Assembly (NCBI GenBank): GCA_032055545.1
Contig: DAMBQR010000002.1
Span: 62,001 to 126,000 of the forward strand
Direction: 5' to 3'
From: Pseudescherichia sp032055545
Lineage (GTDB): Bacteria; Pseudomonadota; Gammaproteobacteria; Enterobacterales; Enterobacteriaceae
Length of the DNA stretch: 64,000 bases
Shown piece after piece: positions 17,683 to 26,071 of the stretch. Both the position numbers and the translations under genes were made by a program. The first letter of the stretch is position 1; the number at the start of each line of letters is the position of its first letter. The notes below the pieces were generated by a model, which worked only from the letters and a program-made list of their open reading frames with translations, was not told the origin of the DNA and ran no database searches.

Positions 17683-18405
17683 TTAATGGCTGGAAAAATA
17701 GGCGCGCAGCTTCTCTGCTATTTTTTTATTCAGCTGACAGATCCTGGCCTCGGTTAATGCCAGCACCTGAGCTATCTCTTTTAGATTCATATCCTGTTGA
17801 TAATATAAATAGAGGATCTGCTGCTCTTTCGCTGACAGGGTTTCTAGCGCCCGGCTCAGCATATGCTGGGTGACGACCTGCTCCTCCAGCCTGCGCCCCT
17901 GAAGCGGCAGGTCACCGGGCCGATCGCTAAGCAGCGCGTCCAGGCTTTCGAGAGTATCGGCCCCCTCCAGGGCAAGGTAGTGCTGATAATCTGCGGCGCT
18001 TACGCCGTCAACCTCCAGTTCGCCAGGCTCTGGCTCGCGTCCCAGCGCCTTACGCCGCTCACGGATCAGATCTTTAATCTGGTAAAACTTTTGTCGAAGC
18101 TGGCGCGGTCGCCAGTCAAGGCGTCTCAGCGCATCCAGTACTGCCCCCCGGATCCGCTGCCCGGCGTAGCCACCAAAGCCTTCGTCGGGCTTGCCGTAAC
18201 GGCGCAGCGCGTCAAGCAGACCAATAAGCGCAATCTGCTGCATATCCTCCCGCTCCATTACGCAGCTGCACTGGGGTGCAAGCTGTCTGACAACTTTACG
18301 CACCAGCGGCAGATAGGCCTGCAAATAGTGACTCTCCTGGGCCGGCGTTAACGGAGAGAGGCTCTGAAAAGCCTCTATTTCATGGGCGGCTGGCTCCAGC
18401 ATCAT
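17683..18405 (-). CDS. lafS: Lateral flagellar sigma-28 factor LafS (FliA family)
   Basis: 240 residues. Sigma region 2 (MEREDMQQIALIGLLDALRRYGKP, about 50-75), a region 3 segment, and region 4.2 helix-turn-helix (NLKEIAQVLALTEARICQLNKK, about 205-228) are all visible, as in FliA. LafS would direct late lateral genes such as lafA. No anti-sigma partner (LfgM) lies in this window; in related loci it belongs to the missing lfg segment. Its start overlaps the lafF stop by four bases. Confidence 0.93.
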   Translation of the reverse strand: MMLEPAAHEIEAFQSLSPLTPAQESHYLQAYLPLVRKVVRQLAPQCSCVMEREDMQQIALIGLLDALRRYGKPDEGFGGYAGQRIRGAVLDALRRLDWRPRQLRQKFYQIKDLIRERRKALGREPEPGELEVDGVSAADYQHYLALEGADTLESLDALLSDRPGDLPLQGRRLEEQVVTQHMLSRALETLSAKEQQILYLYYQQDMNLKEIAQVLALTEARICQLNKKIAEKLRAYFSSH

Positions 18406-18866
18406 TGGAAAACCAGTTTACCGATCAGCATATCGCTATACGGGCCTGGGGTAGCCCTCTTTTTAAGCTCGCGACTTAATGCTGCGCTAAGCAGTATTTT
18501 TATTTTATCGATTGGCAGGGCACGTATTTGCTCATACTTCATGTCCGCCAGCGTGGTCAAAATAATGCTTTGATAAAGCGGCTCGTCGGCCTGGATCTTT
18601 TTTGCTGCCTCCTCGTCCTCTGCTACCATCGTCAGGGCCAGCAGCATATAGCGATCCGCCCCTTCGGCATCGCTGAGGGTTATTAGCGACTCCTTTAAGG
18701 GGACGAAAATATCATTGTCATGCTGCTTTTTCTTTTCTGGCGAACTGTTTTTTAATGCAGCTGCCTTCGGCGCTCTTATATAATTGACGTACAGCCATGC
18801 GCTACCGCCGCCAGCAAGAATAATAAACGCCATACCAATAAGGCCTAAAAAGACTATTTTTTTCAT
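18402..18866 (-). CDS. lafF: Lateral FliL-like protein LafF
   Basis: 154 residues with one N-terminal membrane helix (about 3-28) and a periplasmic domain with the FliL-type PLKESLITLSD segment and a C-terminal part rich in charged residues. FliL forms a ring around the stator and helps it engage. Sequence identity in the family is low; the call leans on topology and on its place between lafE (FliK) and lafS, the known Flag-2 order. Likely co-translated with lafS. Confidence 0.85.
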   Translation of the reverse strand: MKKIVFLGLIGMAFIILAGGGSAWLYVNYIRAPKAAALKNSSPEKKKQHDNDIFVPLKESLITLSDAEGADRYMLLALTMVAEDEEAAKKIQADEPLYQSIILTTLADMKYEQIRALPIDKIKILLSAALSRELKKRATPGPYSDMLIGKLVFQ

Positions 18867-18873
18867 TCCGTTA

Positions 18874-19917
18874 TCACACTTTAATTAATACAGAGTCTCT
18901 CGCTTTCAAACCCATCTCTTCCGTATCCAGCTCAATAGCGGAAACGATCTGCGTTGAGGTTTGCCGGTTATCGCGCTGCCGCCGGGAGTGGGAGCCCGAC
19001 TGCCCGTCGGAGGAGACCTGTACCTCTACCTGCACGAAGTTCTGCTGGGTGAGCTGGACCCGCAGTGCATCACCGCACTGCTGTAGGGTGCGGCAGACAT
19101 CCGCCTGCGACGCCCCGATATGCACCGTCAGTTTGCCTGCGTCCAGCTGAATAGCGATCTCCAGCTTGCCCAGCGATGGCGGATCGAGACGGATGGTTGA
19201 GATCTGCTGCTGCTGACCAAGCTGAAAATGGATGTTCTCTTTTAGCATGTGGATCAGCGCCTCGCCCCACTGCGCGGCGCGGGTATCCATGCTGACTACC
19301 CGCTCCGGCGGCATTTTTCCTGTTAAAAGAGGCGTATCGTTAGAGATAAAAGCGCTATTTGACGCCAGCGAGGCGGGTTCTGGCCTCTCACTGGTAAGCT
19401 TTTCATGTACCCTATGCACCGACTGGCGCAGCGCAGCGGGCCGCTCCGGCCGGAAAGTCTCAGCCTGCCCGCCTAACGAGGCTATCGCCGGTAGGCTATC
19501 AGCAGTCAAACGTACCTGTTCTGCCAGCTGCTTTGGCGTAGCGGAAACGGACTGCGCCAGCAGTGCGCCCTGGGTTAGCTGCAGCACTACCTCAGACTGT
19601 GCCATCTGCACCGGCAGCGACATCTGCCCCAGCTTCTCTGCTGCTGCGGGTCGCTCCGGCATCAGCAGCACGCTCATCAGAGCCTCCAGCGTCTGGGTTA
19701 CCGTCTCATCCTGCCGGAGAGGCTTAGCCTGCTTTTCGCCAGGCTTATGTTCCTCTGCGCTCTCCGTCAGCGTTGGCAGCTGCTCGCGAAGGGCAGTGCG
19801 TACCGCTTCCGACAGCATAAAGACAGGCGTTTGCGGGCTGCTCTCTCCCTGCGCCTGGGCGGGCGTCGGTGTAAGCCGCTGTAGCAGCGTGCCGGTGATT
19901 AAGCTCAGTGAATTCAT
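18874..19917 (-). CDS. lafE: Lateral hook-length control protein LafE (FliK family)
   Basis: 347 residues. The first two-thirds are low-complexity and rich in Ala, Gln, Glu and Pro, as expected for a ruler; the C-terminal third holds the conserved FliK domain (IRLDPPSLGKLEIAIQLDAG, about 243-262, through VQVEVQVSS). It measures the hook and triggers LfhB to switch to filament export. Overlaps lafD by four bases. Confidence 0.9.
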   Translation of the reverse strand: MNSLSLITGTLLQRLTPTPAQAQGESSPQTPVFMLSEAVRTALREQLPTLTESAEEHKPGEKQAKPLRQDETVTQTLEALMSVLLMPERPAAAEKLGQMSLPVQMAQSEVVLQLTQGALLAQSVSATPKQLAEQVRLTADSLPAIASLGGQAETFRPERPAALRQSVHRVHEKLTSERPEPASLASNSAFISNDTPLLTGKMPPERVVSMDTRAAQWGEALIHMLKENIHFQLGQQQQISTIRLDPPSLGKLEIAIQLDAGKLTVHIGASQADVCRTLQQCGDALRVQLTQQNFVQVEVQVSSDGQSGSHSRRQRDNRQTSTQIVSAIELDTEEMGLKARDSVLIKV

Positions 19918-20231
19918 GGCTGCTCCGACACGACGTTCATCAGCGAATAGGCCAGAACGCCTTCACGCTGCTGGCGATGTTTTTCCATCCGCGCCTGTAG
20001 CAGCGCTGCGCGTTCGGTTCGTCGGGTAATGATGTCGCCATAGGCCTGACGCAGCTGCGCCTTGAGCGTCTCCAGCTCATTTTCCGGCGGGTGAGTGGCA
20101 CAGTAAGCGTTAAACAGCGTCATCAGGCGAGTATGCAGCGCGGGCATCCTGCGCCAGCGCTGTTTATCCAGCGCTTCGTTCATCGCTTCCAACAGCTCGG
20201 CGACCTGTTTGTTTACGGTTTGCGTTTCCAT
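19914..20231 (-). CDS. lafD: Small lateral flagellar protein LafD (FliT-like chaperone candidate)
   Basis: 105 residues, highly charged and helical, with no signal peptide. It lies between the FliS-like lafC (three bases away) and lafE, the slot where the FliT-like cap-protein chaperone sits in flagellar operons. FliT binds the FliD cap protein (LafB here). Sequence similarity to FliT is not evident by eye, so function is inferred from size, composition and place. Confidence 0.7.
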   Translation of the reverse strand: METQTVNKQVAELLEAMNEALDKQRWRRMPALHTRLMTLFNAYCATHPPENELETLKAQLRQAYGDIITRRTERAALLQARMEKHRQQREGVLAYSLMNVVSEQP

Positions 20232-20234
20232 CTT

Positions 20235-20627
20235 TTAACCCAGCTTTTTCGCCAGCCCCTGCCAGCCCTCGTGCAGGTTGTTTAAAATCAGTACAACCTC
20301 GTCTATTTTTTGCATATTGAGTTCGCTGCTGGCTTCATACAGGCGATAGACACAGTGGTCATAAAGCCGCGCCAGGTTCAGCACCAGCTCGCCACCGTTT
20401 TCAAACTCCAGCGAGCTGGTCAGTGCATTTAAAATGTCGATGCACTTGTTGATGCTTTTGGCTTTTCGATCGTAGCGCTTATGCGCGATGTGGCTTTTGG
20501 CGCGCTCCAGCTCCTCCAGCAGGCCAGCATAGAGCACCAGCACAAGATCCAGCGGCGAGGCCGAGGCCGTACGGGAGGCCAGATCGATCTCTTTATACTG
20601 ACCGTAGCCGTTTTCGGATGCGTACAT
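20235..20627 (-). CDS. lafC: Lateral flagellin chaperone LafC (FliS family)
   Basis: 130 residues, FliS length. The opening YxxxxIxxASPxxLVLxLYxGLLEEL pattern (residues about 12-40) is a clear FliS signature; FliS binds the flagellin C-terminus and prevents early polymerisation. Located 28 bases downstream of lafB and upstream of lafD. Confidence 0.94.
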   Translation of the reverse strand: MYASENGYGQYKEIDLASRTASASPLDLVLVLYAGLLEELERAKSHIAHKRYDRKAKSINKCIDILNALTSSLEFENGGELVLNLARLYDHCVYRLYEASSELNMQKIDEVVLILNNLHEGWQGLAKKLG

Positions 20628-20655
20628 AGGGTTAAGTCCTCCGATTCCGTATCGC

Positions 20656-21972
20656 TCAGGCGAATGCCGCCATGCTCACCTGCATGGCATAGATCTCAAC
20701 CATGGTAGAGGTGTACTCCTCCAGGTAGCGCTGGTAGGAGGCGTTATAGCGCTCTTTTACCTCGTCAACCTCGTAGGCTAGCCTGTCCTGCTCCTCATTA
20801 ATGCCGTCCTGGCGTTGAGTGATGATGCCGCTGTTGTCATCAAGCCAGGTCTCCATCATGCTATCAATCTGGCCGGTCATGCTGTCGTCGCCAACAAACA
20901 GCGAGGTTAACCCCTCCGGGTTTTCCGCCATCGCCGCGCTAAACTGCTCGGAATCGATCTGCAGATGGCCCTCGGCATCCAGCGCGATGCCATAGTCAAG
21001 CATCGAGACGCCGTTATAGGTGGCATGGGTAATACTCTGGATCTGACGCTCCAGCGAAGAGATGCCGGCATCGCCGGCAAAGGGGCCTGCTGGCTGGCCG
21101 TTGCTGCCAAAGGTGGTTAACGCATCAAGGGTGTCCACCAGCGTGTTATAGGCATCGACAAAAGCCTGTACCTTCTCCTGGGATGCCGACGCGTCGTTTG
21201 CCACCGTAAAGGTAATGGGGCCATCCATTTCTGAGGTTTCGGCAAAGGTGATCGAAACGCCAGGAATAAGATCGGTATAGGTATTGGAGCCGCTGCTGAT
21301 CTCCACGCCCTCTTCCGCTGAACTGCCGAGGTAGATAATGGAGTCCTGCGCAACGGAGAGATCTTTCCGGGCGCTGAGTTCGGCAGCAAAAGCGGAACTG
21401 GGATCGATGCCGCTGGTAGAGACGGTAAAGGCTGAAGCGCTGCCGGTCTCATCGGCGGTGAGCATCAGCGTCGTTGAATCGCCGGTGTTAACCAGCGTGG
21501 CGGTGACGCCGGGGTTATCTTCTGAACCGTTAATAGCGTCGCATAGCTCGCTCACCGACACGCTGCCGTCATTGTTGCCATCTGCCTGGGCGAGATCGAT
21601 ATCCATCTCGCTGTCGCCCATCGTAATGGTGAACGTGCCGCTGTTAGGAATATCGCCGTTGGCAATGTTGAACGTGCTCTGCTGAGCGGTCGCCAGCTCT
21701 TGAACATAAAAAGTGTAGGTGCCAGCCTGCGCTTCAGAATTGGCCGTGACGGTGGCCGAATCGTTGTTGGCTGACACCGTATTCACTACCGGGCCGCTGG
21801 TGTCACTGTTTAGCGCATCTACCGCCGACTGGAACGATGTCAGGGCACTATCAAGCGTCGATAGCGCTGAGCTTTCGGTATCCAGTTCGGTCTGCTGGCG
21901 TTGCAGCTGGCTCGCCCGCGTGGAGATATCCATCAGGGCAAATCGTTTAGCCATTGTTTGCGGGTTTATCAT
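20656..21972 (-). CDS. lafB: Lateral filament cap protein LafB (FliD family)
   Basis: 438 residues, close to FliD. The N-terminal coiled segment (about 1-60) and the C-terminal coiled coil (about 375-438, RYNASYQRYLEEYTSTMVEIYAM) are the FliD leg domains; the middle is Ser/Thr/Gly-rich head sequence. It caps the growing lateral filament. A ribosome site GGAGCGACG directly precedes the ATG. First gene of the lafB-lafU-yafL operon, headed by a strong sigma-54 promoter match at 22002-22018. Confidence 0.95.
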   Translation of the reverse strand: MINPQTMAKRFALMDISTRASQLQRQQTELDTESSALSTLDSALTSFQSAVDALNSDTSGPVVNTVSANNDSATVTANSEAQAGTYTFYVQELATAQQSTFNIANGDIPNSGTFTITMGDSEMDIDLAQADGNNDGSVSVSELCDAINGSEDNPGVTATLVNTGDSTTLMLTADETGSASAFTVSTSGIDPSSAFAAELSARKDLSVAQDSIIYLGSSAEEGVEISSGSNTYTDLIPGVSITFAETSEMDGPITFTVANDASASQEKVQAFVDAYNTLVDTLDALTTFGSNGQPAGPFAGDAGISSLERQIQSITHATYNGVSMLDYGIALDAEGHLQIDSEQFSAAMAENPEGLTSLFVGDDSMTGQIDSMMETWLDDNSGIITQRQDGINEEQDRLAYEVDEVKERYNASYQRYLEEYTSTMVEIYAMQVSMAAFA

Positions 21973-22001
21973 CGTCGCTCCATGTAGTTACAGGCAGGCT
22001 C

Positions 22002-22018
22002 AGCAATAACGGTGCCAA
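22002..22018 (-). promoter_or_regulatory. Sigma-54 promoter for lafB operon
   Basis: On the minus strand this reads TTGGCACCGTTATTGCT. It matches the -24/-12 consensus TGGCAC-N5-TTGCT in every conserved base and in spacing, and lies about 30 bases upstream of the lafB start. LafK is the likely activator. Operon expression would therefore depend on RpoN, not on sigma-28. Confidence 0.9.
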
Positions 22019-22112
22019 CTTTTATCCAGCTGAATTTATTGGATTAAATCGCTTGTGAGGAAACACAGATTCCGCAGTCAGGGAAACACTTTTTCCTGTA
22101 TAACGCCTGCAG

Positions 22113-22145
22113 ATAAAACGGCCACACCGCCCGAAAGCGGTGTGG
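22113..22145 (-). terminator. Rho-independent terminator after lafA
   Basis: A perfect 9-bp stem (CCACACCGC / GCGGTGTGG, 22122-22145) with a six-base loop is followed on the minus strand by CCGTTTTATC. It lies just past the lafA stop and isolates the flagellin transcript from lafB. Confidence 0.85.
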
Positions 22146-22164
22146 TTGAGTAGAGCCTGCTCGC

Positions 22165-23067
22165 TTATTGCAGCAGGCTGGAGACCATCCCGGACATGCT
22201 GTTGGCCTGCTTCAGCATGGTGATGCCGGTCTGCATCAGCACCTGCTGTTTCGACATGTTTGAGGCCTCCGTGGCGTAGTCGGTATCCATGATGTTGCCG
22301 ATTGCCACTTCGGTGTTGTCCTGCATGCTTTGCAGGTTAGTGGCCGTGCTGCTCAGGCGGTTCATGGTGGCACCGAGGGTAGACTGAATGCTGCCGACTT
22401 CATCCATCACGTTCTGTACCGAGCTGATGGTGGCGTTGGCTGAATCCAGGGTTAACAGCTCGGCACCGCTGGCTGCGGTGCCGCCTGAACCATCAGTACC
22501 GTAGTCGCCGCTAAAGGCTGCGCTCAGCGTACCGAGATCCGTTGCCAACTGGGTAACCTGAGAGGAGATGTTGATGGTGATCTGATCGGTAGATTGCGAA
22601 CCCACCTGGAAGGTGACGCCGGAAGCGCTGGTAAACAGGCCGTTTTCTGAGGTATTGAACAGGTTGGTGCCGCCGTTGGTGGTGTTCTGCAGCATGTCGG
22701 ACATCTCCTGCCCCAGCTCGTCGAACTCCGACTGCATCGCCGCACGGTCATCATCGCTGTACGTTCCGTTAGCTGCCTGGGTAGCGAGTTCGTCCATGCG
22801 CCCCAGGATATCGTTCATCTCGTCAAACATGCCGTCTGCGGTTTGCAGCATGGCGGTGGCGTCAGCAATGTTGCGCTGGGCCATGGCCATACCGTCAGAC
22901 TGGGTCTGCATGCGGTTAGCAATCTGCTTGCCTGCGGCGTCGTCCGCTGAGGAGTTGATACGCTTACCGGTTGCCAGGCGCTCCATGGACTGGCTCAGTG
23001 AGGCGTTGCTTTTGTTGATGGCATTGACCGCTGCCATCGAGGCGGCGTTGGTATTGATGGATAACAT
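22165..23067 (-). CDS. lafA: Lateral flagellin LafA
   Basis: 300 residues. The N-terminal D0/D1 domain (MLSINTNAASMAAVNAINKS, then MERLATGKRINSSADDAAG) and C-terminal D1/D0 domain (NMSKQQVLMQTGITMLKQAN) are conserved; the variable region (about 130-200) is short, as is usual for lateral flagellins, so the filament surface is small. It forms the lateral filament. A good ribosome site AAGGAG precedes the ATG and the gene has its own terminator. I found no clear sigma-28 promoter in 23068-23206. It ends the flagellar locus on the right. Confidence 0.96.
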   Translation of the reverse strand: MLSINTNAASMAAVNAINKSNASLSQSMERLATGKRINSSADDAAGKQIANRMQTQSDGMAMAQRNIADATAMLQTADGMFDEMNDILGRMDELATQAANGTYSDDDRAAMQSEFDELGQEMSDMLQNTTNGGTNLFNTSENGLFTSASGVTFQVGSQSTDQITINISSQVTQLATDLGTLSAAFSGDYGTDGSGGTAASGAELLTLDSANATISSVQNVMDEVGSIQSTLGATMNRLSSTATNLQSMQDNTEVAIGNIMDTDYATEASNMSKQQVLMQTGITMLKQANSMSGMVSSLLQ

Positions 23068-23179
23068 TGTTCTGCTCCTTGAATGAGTGAATCTCAGCTG
23101 AGTACAGAACTAAAGCGACGCACATTGGAAAAAATTAAACAGGCGGGAAAAATTTTTTGTGGGGGGTGAAAAGGGGACA

Positions 23180-23200
23180 GGGCGTCAGATCCTGACGCCC
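23180..23200 (-). terminator. Terminator of the transaminase gene
   Basis: Perfect 9-bp inverted repeat GGGCGTCAG / CTGACGCCC with a three-base loop, immediately downstream of the transaminase stop on the minus strand and followed there by CCCCTTTTC. Confidence 0.65.
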
Positions 23201-23206
23201 GCTGTG

Positions 23207-24544
23207 TTACTTCACCAGACCGCTAAAGCGCCCCAGCACGCGATCGAAAATCGCCAGCCCCTGCCGGATCTGCTCTGCGCCGATAGTGCACGGCGGCACC
23301 ACGTGAATGCGGTTCTCTACCACAAAGGGCAGCAGACCGCCGTCGATCAGCGCCTGCCTGATGGCGCTCATGTCGGCGGCCGCCACCGGCGTTTTGCGCT
23401 GGCGATCGGTCACCAGCTCGATAGCCTGGAACAGCCCCCGGCCGCGCACATGACCAATCAGGGCATGCTTCTCCGCCAGCGCCAGCAGGCCAGGTTGCAG
23501 CACGCCGTCGCCCATCGCTGCCGCGTTCTCCACTACCCCCTCCTCTTTCATGGCGTCGAGAGTGGCAACGATCGCCGACATCGCCAGCGGGTGTCCGGAG
23601 TAGGTTAACCCACCGGCAAAGAAGTGGTCGTCAAAGTAGCGGGAGACAGGCTCAGAGATCAGCACCCCGCCAGCCGGGACATAGCCTGAGTTTACCCCCT
23701 TGGCGAAGGTAATGAGATCCGGCACGATGCCGTCATGTTCAAAGCCAAACCAGCGCCCGGTGCGGCCAAAGCCCGCCATCACCTCATCAATAATGAGAAT
23801 AATGCCGAACTCGTCTGCCAGCGCGCGTACCCCCTGCATATAGCCTTTCGGCGGTACCAGGATGCCCGCCGTGCCGGGGATCGACTCCAGCAGGATGGCG
23901 GCAATCGAGGCGGGGCCTTCCACTTCGATCATCCGGCGCAGGTGGGCCAGCGCGCGCTCGCACTCCTCCTCTTCCGTGGTAGCGTTGAACTCGCTGCGGT
24001 AGAGGTAGGGGTTGAAGAAGTGGACGTGGCCGCGGGAGTACTCGTTCGGCACGCGCCGCCAGTCGCCGGTGGCGGCAATGGCGCTGCCGGTATTGCCGTG
24101 GTATGAGCGGTAGGCGGAGAAGATCTTATCCCGCCCGGTATAGAGGCGTGCCATACGGATGGCGTTCTCGTTGGCATCTGCCCCCGCGTTGGTAAAGAAC
24201 ACCTTGCTGAACCCATCAGGGGCCAGCTCAACAATACGCTTTGCCGCTTCGCCACGCATCAGGTTGGCGGTCGCCGGGGCGATGGTCACCAGCGACTCCA
24301 GCTGGGCCTTCATTGCCGCCAGCACGCGCGGATGCTGATAGCCGATATTAACGTTGACCAACTGGCTGCTGAAGTCGAGCCAGCTGTTGCCGTCATAGTC
24401 CCACAGCTCGCACCCTTCGGCCCCGGCGATGACCTGCGGGTTAAGGTTGCCCTGGGTTGACCATGAGTGAAATACATACGAACGGTCCAGCTGACGTACA
24501 TCGTCATTCGTTATCGCCATCTCGCTCTGAAGTGCCAGTTTCAT
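23207..24544 (-). CDS. toa: Class III transaminase, probable taurine:2-oxoglutarate transaminase
   Basis: 445 residues; start chosen at the ATG behind AAAGGAGC. A PLP fold-type I class III (omega) aminotransferase: YHGNTGSA at about 148-155, Asp253 of IIDEV that holds the pyridine nitrogen, and Lys282 in FAKGVNSGY as the Schiff-base lysine. The family includes taurine, beta-alanine and GABA transaminases. Divergent pairing with an IsfD-like reductase and the nearby amino-acid ABC transporter and MocR regulator suggest conversion of taurine to sulfoacetaldehyde with capture of its nitrogen, as described for Klebsiella oxytoca. Beta-alanine or another omega-amino acid is the alternative substrate. 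Confidence 0.6.
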   Translation of the reverse strand: MKLALQSEMAITNDDVRQLDRSYVFHSWSTQGNLNPQVIAGAEGCELWDYDGNSWLDFSSQLVNVNIGYQHPRVLAAMKAQLESLVTIAPATANLMRGEAAKRIVELAPDGFSKVFFTNAGADANENAIRMARLYTGRDKIFSAYRSYHGNTGSAIAATGDWRRVPNEYSRGHVHFFNPYLYRSEFNATTEEEECERALAHLRRMIEVEGPASIAAILLESIPGTAGILVPPKGYMQGVRALADEFGIILIIDEVMAGFGRTGRWFGFEHDGIVPDLITFAKGVNSGYVPAGGVLISEPVSRYFDDHFFAGGLTYSGHPLAMSAIVATLDAMKEEGVVENAAAMGDGVLQPGLLALAEKHALIGHVRGRGLFQAIELVTDRQRKTPVAAADMSAIRQALIDGGLLPFVVENRIHVVPPCTIGAEQIRQGLAIFDRVLGRFSGLVK

Positions 24545-24725
24545 GCCCTGCTCCTTTCATACCGTTGTGGTTAGGTTCATCATGCGGCGGGCGGGCAGCA
24601 GGCAGATAGAGCCAGTCCGGCGATCGCTCTGTGACAAGGGTGTCACAAAATGCAGGCAAAACTGGCTCTGTGTCCGACCCGCCGCTGTTTCTATAGTGAA
24701 CTCCTGAACTCAACAGGAGAACGCG
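24545..24725. promoter_or_regulatory. Divergent promoter region with two MocR-type operator half-sites and a palindrome
   Basis: The motif ATAGAGCCAGTCCGG occurs at 24606-24620 and, inverted, CAAAACTGGCTCT at 24657-24669. The 13-mer AGAGCCAGTTTTG recurs exactly at 29467-29479 before the MocR gene. Between the two sites lies a perfect inverted repeat TGTGACAAGGGTGTCACA (24630-24647). This is the probable site where the MocR regulator controls both the transaminase and the reductase. Confidence 0.7.
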
Positions 24726-25493
24726 ATGACAACAGCAACGAAAGTGGCATTTATTACCGGAGCAACATCAGGCTTTGGCGCGGCCGCAGCGCATGTCTTT
24801 GCCCGCGCGGGTTGGGGCGTGGTGTTAAGCGGACGGCGGATGGACCGTCTGGAGACGCTGAAAGCCGAGCTGGGCGCGCATGTGCCGGTGCATATAATCG
24901 AGCTGGACGTGCGTGATAATGGGGCGGTGAAAGCGGCCGTTGCCAATCTGCCGGAGGCGTTCCGGGATATCACCACGCTGATCAACAACGCCGGGCTGGC
25001 GCTGGCGCCGCAGCCTGCCCAGGCCGTGGAGCTAGAGGATTGGCAGACGATGATCGACACCAACGTTACCGGACTGGTTAACGTGACGCACGCCCTGCTG
25101 CCAACGCTGATCGCCCACGGCGCGGGAGCAAGCATTATTAATATTGGCTCCATTGCCGGGCAGTGGCCCTATCCGGGCAGCCACGTCTACGGGGCGACCA
25201 AAGCCTTTGTGAAGCAGTTCAGCTACAACCTGCGCTGCGATCTGCTCGGCACCGGCGTGCGGGTAACCGATCTCGCGCCGGGCATTGCCGAAACGGAGTT
25301 CACCCTGGTGCGCACCAAAGGCGACCAGGCCGCCTCGGACAAGCTCTACGGCGGCACTACGCCGCTCACGGCGCAGGATATCGCCGAACAGATGTTCTCT
25401 ATTGCGACCCTGCCGGACCATATGAATATTAACCGGATAGAGGTGATGCCTGTGCGCCAGGCCTGGCAGCCGTTTGCGATTGACCGGGATTGA
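24726..25493 (+). CDS. isfD: SDR-family reductase, probable sulfoacetaldehyde reductase
   Basis: 255 residues, a classical short-chain dehydrogenase: dinucleotide motif TGATSGFG at 11-18, NNAG at 87-90, catalytic Ser142, Tyr155 and Lys159 (YGATK). Arginines 37-38 after the second strand favour NADPH. It is close in build to E. coli YdfG (3-hydroxy acid dehydrogenase) and to IsfD, which reduces sulfoacetaldehyde to isethionate when taurine serves as nitrogen source. The ATG follows CAACAGGAGAACGCG. Divergent from the transaminase with shared operators. No isethionate exporter of the TauE type is seen in the window. Confidence 0.65.
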   Translation: MTTATKVAFITGATSGFGAAAAHVFARAGWGVVLSGRRMDRLETLKAELGAHVPVHIIELDVRDNGAVKAAVANLPEAFRDITTLINNAGLALAPQPAQAVELEDWQTMIDTNVTGLVNVTHALLPTLIAHGAGASIINIGSIAGQWPYPGSHVYGATKAFVKQFSYNLRCDLLGTGVRVTDLAPGIAETEFTLVRTKGDQAASDKLYGGTTPLTAQDIAEQMFSIATLPDHMNINRIEVMPVRQAWQPFAIDRD

Positions 25494-25505
25494 GGTGATG
25501 TGACA

Positions 25506-25538
25506 CCCCGGTGGCGATGCGCTTACCGGGGCTACAGG
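25506..25538 (+). repeat. REP-type palindromic repeat
   Basis: CCCCGGTGGCGATGCGCTTACCGGGG followed by CTACAGG is the typical enterobacterial REP unit. It lies just behind the reductase gene and could stabilise or end its message. It resembles the units at 38331-38411. Confidence 0.75.
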
Positions 25539-25660
25539 ATTGGAGTCGTTTAATTCTATATTGGCCCCCATCTTGTTGCGTGACAACCCTTGCGGCAGAA
25601 TGCGCTCACCCATTCCGCTGGCAAACTGGATGCAATGAATTGGTTATCAAATATCTGCGC

Positions 25661-26071
25661 ATGATGAAGGCTGATATCGATAAGTTACCTCTGATTATGC
25701 AGGGAGAACGCGATTGTTTGGCCGTTCGTACAGGCGTTGTAGTGAGTGAAGACGCTGAAATAGAGCAAAACATTGATGTGTTTTTGGATAATGACGGTCT
25801 TTTTGTCCATCTGGCGCAGGGGCTTTCGCTTACAATCCCGCCAAAGTCGAATATTCCTGCCTTCCTGTTCAAGTCCAAAAGAGGGCTTACCTGCTATGGT
25901 ATTTGTAGCAAGACTTTTGAAAAAAATGAACATTTAATGTTCATTGAGGATTCAAAAACGCATGCTATGATTGTCCCAAGATATGGCATGCACATCCGGG
26001 AATACGAAAGGTACCTGGAAGAAACCCGACCTCTTTGGGAGGTTCAAGATGATGACAGAAATCAGAGTTAA
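25661..26071 (+). CDS. Unrecognised small protein, first gene of an orphan pair
   Basis: About 136 residues from the ATG at 25661; the start is not settled because no ribosome site is visible and the frame is open further upstream. No signal peptide or membrane segment. A central hydrophobic beta-rich part (VFLDNDGLFVHLAQGLSLT, then GLTCYGICSKTF) and a charged C-terminus (EYERYLEETRPLWEV) are seen. I do not recognise the family. The base composition is more AT-rich than the flanking genes and the pair interrupts the taurine cluster, which suggests later acquisition. The following gene starts inside its end. Confidence 0.5.
   Translation: MMKADIDKLPLIMQGERDCLAVRTGVVVSEDAEIEQNIDVFLDNDGLFVHLAQGLSLTIPPKSNIPAFLFKSKRGLTCYGICSKTFEKNEHLMFIEDSKTHAMIVPRYGMHIREYERYLEETRPLWEVQDDDRNQS

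Noticed and set aside
23068..23206. Sigma-28 promoter before lafA
   Set aside because: No TAAA-N15-GCCGATAA-like match found, although one is expected from family knowledge.
24630..24647. CRP site in the toa-isfD gap
   Set aside because: TGTGA and TCACA are eight bases apart, not six.
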